22,757 nt of DNA from Collybiopsis luxurians FD-317 M1 (Eukaryota; Basidiomycota; Agaricomycetes; Agaricales; Omphalotaceae): contig KN834914.1 in NCBI GenBank assembly GCA_000827265.1, positions 1-22,757 on the forward strand. The letters are read 5' to 3'. Positions within the stretch are counted from its first letter, which is position 1; each line of letters opens with the position of its first letter. The position numbers and the translations under genes were made by a program. The notes below the pieces were generated by a model, which saw nothing but the letters and a program-made list of their open reading frames with translations, did not search any database and was not told the DNA's origin. This document shows positions 19,310 to 22,757 of this stretch, one piece after another.

Positions 19310-19930
19310 CACGATGGAATGATTGATTACTAACCAAAACCTCTCCTCGATAAGGGCAAAACACGAGGAAGATACAATGTCAAAATGATTTGGTGTGCTA
19401 GCAAGAGCTCACTCTCCCGCCTTGCATCGACAAGTTTGAAGTTAGTGTAGCATCAGTTGAACTTGGGCCACGGCCGGAGATGTTAAAGCCGAGGAACGTT
19501 CTAGGGTATAATATGGGCAGGAGCCGGCGATAAGCCGCCTGTGCCCCACCTGGACATGCTTGCTCGGTTCCTGCTCGTCGTAAAATTTTGCACCCAGCTC
19601 CTTTGACCACAATCCACTTCGACTCCTCTTGCTTATGTCCTGCGGCTGCAACCTTTGCCAGCTTCACACTGACCCCTACCGTAATGTTTCTGTCCTTTGC
19701 AAACCGTCTCCATCTACCAAAACAAACTTCGAACCCTGTTGGCTAGAGTCGTGGTCGAAGAAGTAGTTGAAAGGTTTTAGGTAGCTGCCACGGGTACGTC
19801 GTTTCTGCCTTGACTGTGTACAATCCTCTCATCGATATCCATTCGGCAGAATTTTTTACTATGATATCCCTTCCAAGTCAGTATCGAAGTTTCGAAAAGT
19901 TGATATCCATGCTGGGGGAAATTGCTTTTT
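19310..19930 (+). repeat. ACH1-locus 5' flank, copy B
   Basis: Diverged tandem copy of 17,790-18,420: ctcccgccttgcatcgac, acttgggccacggccggagatgtt, gggtataatatggg (TATA-like, 19,505-19,518), ggacatgcttgctcggttcc, cctcttgctta, ctgcaacctttgccagc, and gggtacgtcgtttctgcctt. It extends to the catgctgggggaaattg block near 19,909, matching atgctggggaaaattg near 18,390. The interval 19,931-20,288 should carry the N-terminal coding exons of copy B, but I cannot read any conserved residues there. Confidence 0.6.
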
Positions 19931-20288
19931 GCGGCAAAATAGCTATCCCGTTGACCAGTTCTTAGCCATCTTTGTCTACCAATAGCAAACCTAATGGGTG
20001 TGTCCGTTCAGTGGTCCTGCGAAGTTTCATTTAGCTACGATTTGCTCCATATATATGACAATCTATGGAATCGATATCTCGTACTTAGGATATTATGAAG
20101 TTTATCAATCCGGTCCTAGATCTATACTGTCCCGACCGACTTTCTTGGCGCTACTTCGTAATAGCCGGGTGCTCTGTGGCAGTCTAAACGATGTGGGGAC
20201 ACGCGTGCGTCGGCGCAACCCAAATTAAGCGAAGGGGCTGGGGTGTTAGGATGTATCGTAAAATATTGGGTGGGGTAATCGGACAGAA

Positions 20289-22000
<1,712 letters not shown>

Positions 22001-22196
22001 GTGGATCGATGGACGACAGCGGCATCAATACGTGCAAAGCGGCAATTGAGTGATTAAGTTTACGAAGTACTATAGGACGTTGAATAAATAGTAACTGTGA
22101 CCTGCTGACCCAACATGAGGCAAATTCTATGAATGACATCGCGAATGGAGACCGTGTGTTGTTCGCAGATATTCACATGTGTCATGCTGTCTGGCA

Positions 22197-22204
22197 TATA
22201 AAAT
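22197..22204 (+). promoter_or_regulatory. TATA box upstream of the STAND-type gene
   Basis: TATAAAAT lies about 40 nt before the ATG at 22,243, a plausible core promoter with a very short leader. The match is to the general TATA consensus only. Confidence 0.45.
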
Positions 22205-22242
22205 GAAGTGGTACTCAATGTTTTTCTCCCGAGTACATCATT

Positions 22243-22757
22243 ATGTCAGACTCCCGCAACAGCACTTTCGGGAAACTGCGGAAAGTTTTTCAGCCCAGCA
22301 GGTCTAGTTCTCCTGCACCTGTGAAACCGCTTGCCCAAAAAGCCAGGCAGTTACTGGATGTTGTCCATAGCTTCACAAAGAGGATTGAACCTTTTTTGGA
22401 CAACACTCCAGCTAAGCCTGCCTTTGGAATATTCAACACTTTGGTTGGTGTACTTGAGGTGTGTAACTGCGTATATTCATATCTAGAATAATTATGATGT
22501 GATAGAACACGGCACAGATCTATGAACAGAATAATGAGCAGGTTGATTTGTGCTTGGACCAGATTATGAGCCACCTGAAGATTGTAGATGAGAATGTGGC
22601 TCTTGGAGATGGGAATCTTGGAGAGGGAATGAAAAAGAGCATAGGGGATTTTACAAGGTGTGTTATTTGCGCAGCTAGCCAGTTCAATCTGAGAATCTGA
22701 TGCTGCATTCCAGGAACCTTCAAGAAATACAACAAACCTTGGAGAGTTTCAAAGGAA
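22243..22757 (+). CDS. N-terminus of a probable STAND (NLR-like) protein, cut by window end
   Basis: Exon 1 is 22,243-22,458, exon 2 22,506-22,657 and exon 3 starts at 22,714 and leaves the window. Both introns are 48-56 nt with GTGTGT donors and AG acceptors, and phases close (VLE/NTAQIYEQ; DFTR/NLQEIQQ). The residues after the start (FGKLRKVFQPSRSSSPAP) followed by a helical region with FTKRIEPFLDNTPAKPAFGI and FNTLVGVLE resemble the N-terminal helical domain that precedes NACHT in many agaricomycete STAND proteins. Exon 2 (EQNNEQVDLCLDQIMSHLKI) is also predicted helical. The NACHT/P-loop that would settle the call lies outside. The gene is on the same strand as the WD40 ORF about 5 kb upstream, so this may be a STAND cluster. 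TATAAAAT lies 40 nt upstream of the ATG. Confidence 0.6.

Overview
The window looks like a repeat-rich stretch of a basidiomycete nuclear genome, most likely Agaricomycetes. The reasons are short introns (about 50-90 nt, GTRNGT donors, CAG/TAG acceptors), a DUF6534-type membrane protein with many small exons, pieces of NACHT/WD40 (STAND, NLR-like) genes, eukaryotic acetyl-CoA hydrolase exons and Ty3/gypsy debris. All assignments rest on reading translations by eye; no database was searched.

Layout. 1-4,323: two oppositely oriented copies of one LTR enclose a truncated, stop-riddled gypsy polyprotein (2,302-4,014) and a duplicated piece of acetyl-CoA hydrolase 5' flank. That piece is split by a 1.5-kb non-coding insertion (503-2,000) packed with GTTCAAAC-n-GTTTGAAC palindromes and flanked by an exact 8-bp direct repeat. 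4,324-5,560: decayed coding sequence of unknown family. 5,792-7,808 (minus): a DUF6534-like multi-exon membrane protein gene. 7,860-12,404: gene-poor, with an LTR fragment, a degenerate and then a very regular 74-bp tandem array, and a Tc1/mariner-like MITE at 9,679-9,900.

12,405-15,429 (minus): a broken multi-exon gene of unknown function. It is split by an 868-bp solo LTR (12,670-13,537) with a 5-bp target duplication, and the solo LTR itself carries a 160-bp CACTG-ended MITE (12,733-12,892) whose empty site is preserved in the related LTR fragment at 8,312. 15,474-17,264 (plus): a twelve-repeat WD40 ORF with a C-terminal tail like that of agaricomycete NACHT-WD40 proteins, but with no NACHT domain upstream. 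17,745-22,000: two tandem, decayed acetyl-CoA hydrolase (ACH1-type) copies; the second keeps an intact 3' half with clean introns but has frameshifts and stops in the 5' half. 22,243-22,757: the first three exons of what looks like a STAND/NLR-type gene running off the window.

The genes do not form one pathway. The theme is an accessory region: STAND gene pieces, a decaying metabolic-gene duplication and nested small transposons whose insertion order can be read from target duplications and empty sites. The two most useful items for follow-up are the palindrome-packed 1.5-kb insertion and the truncated WD40 array.
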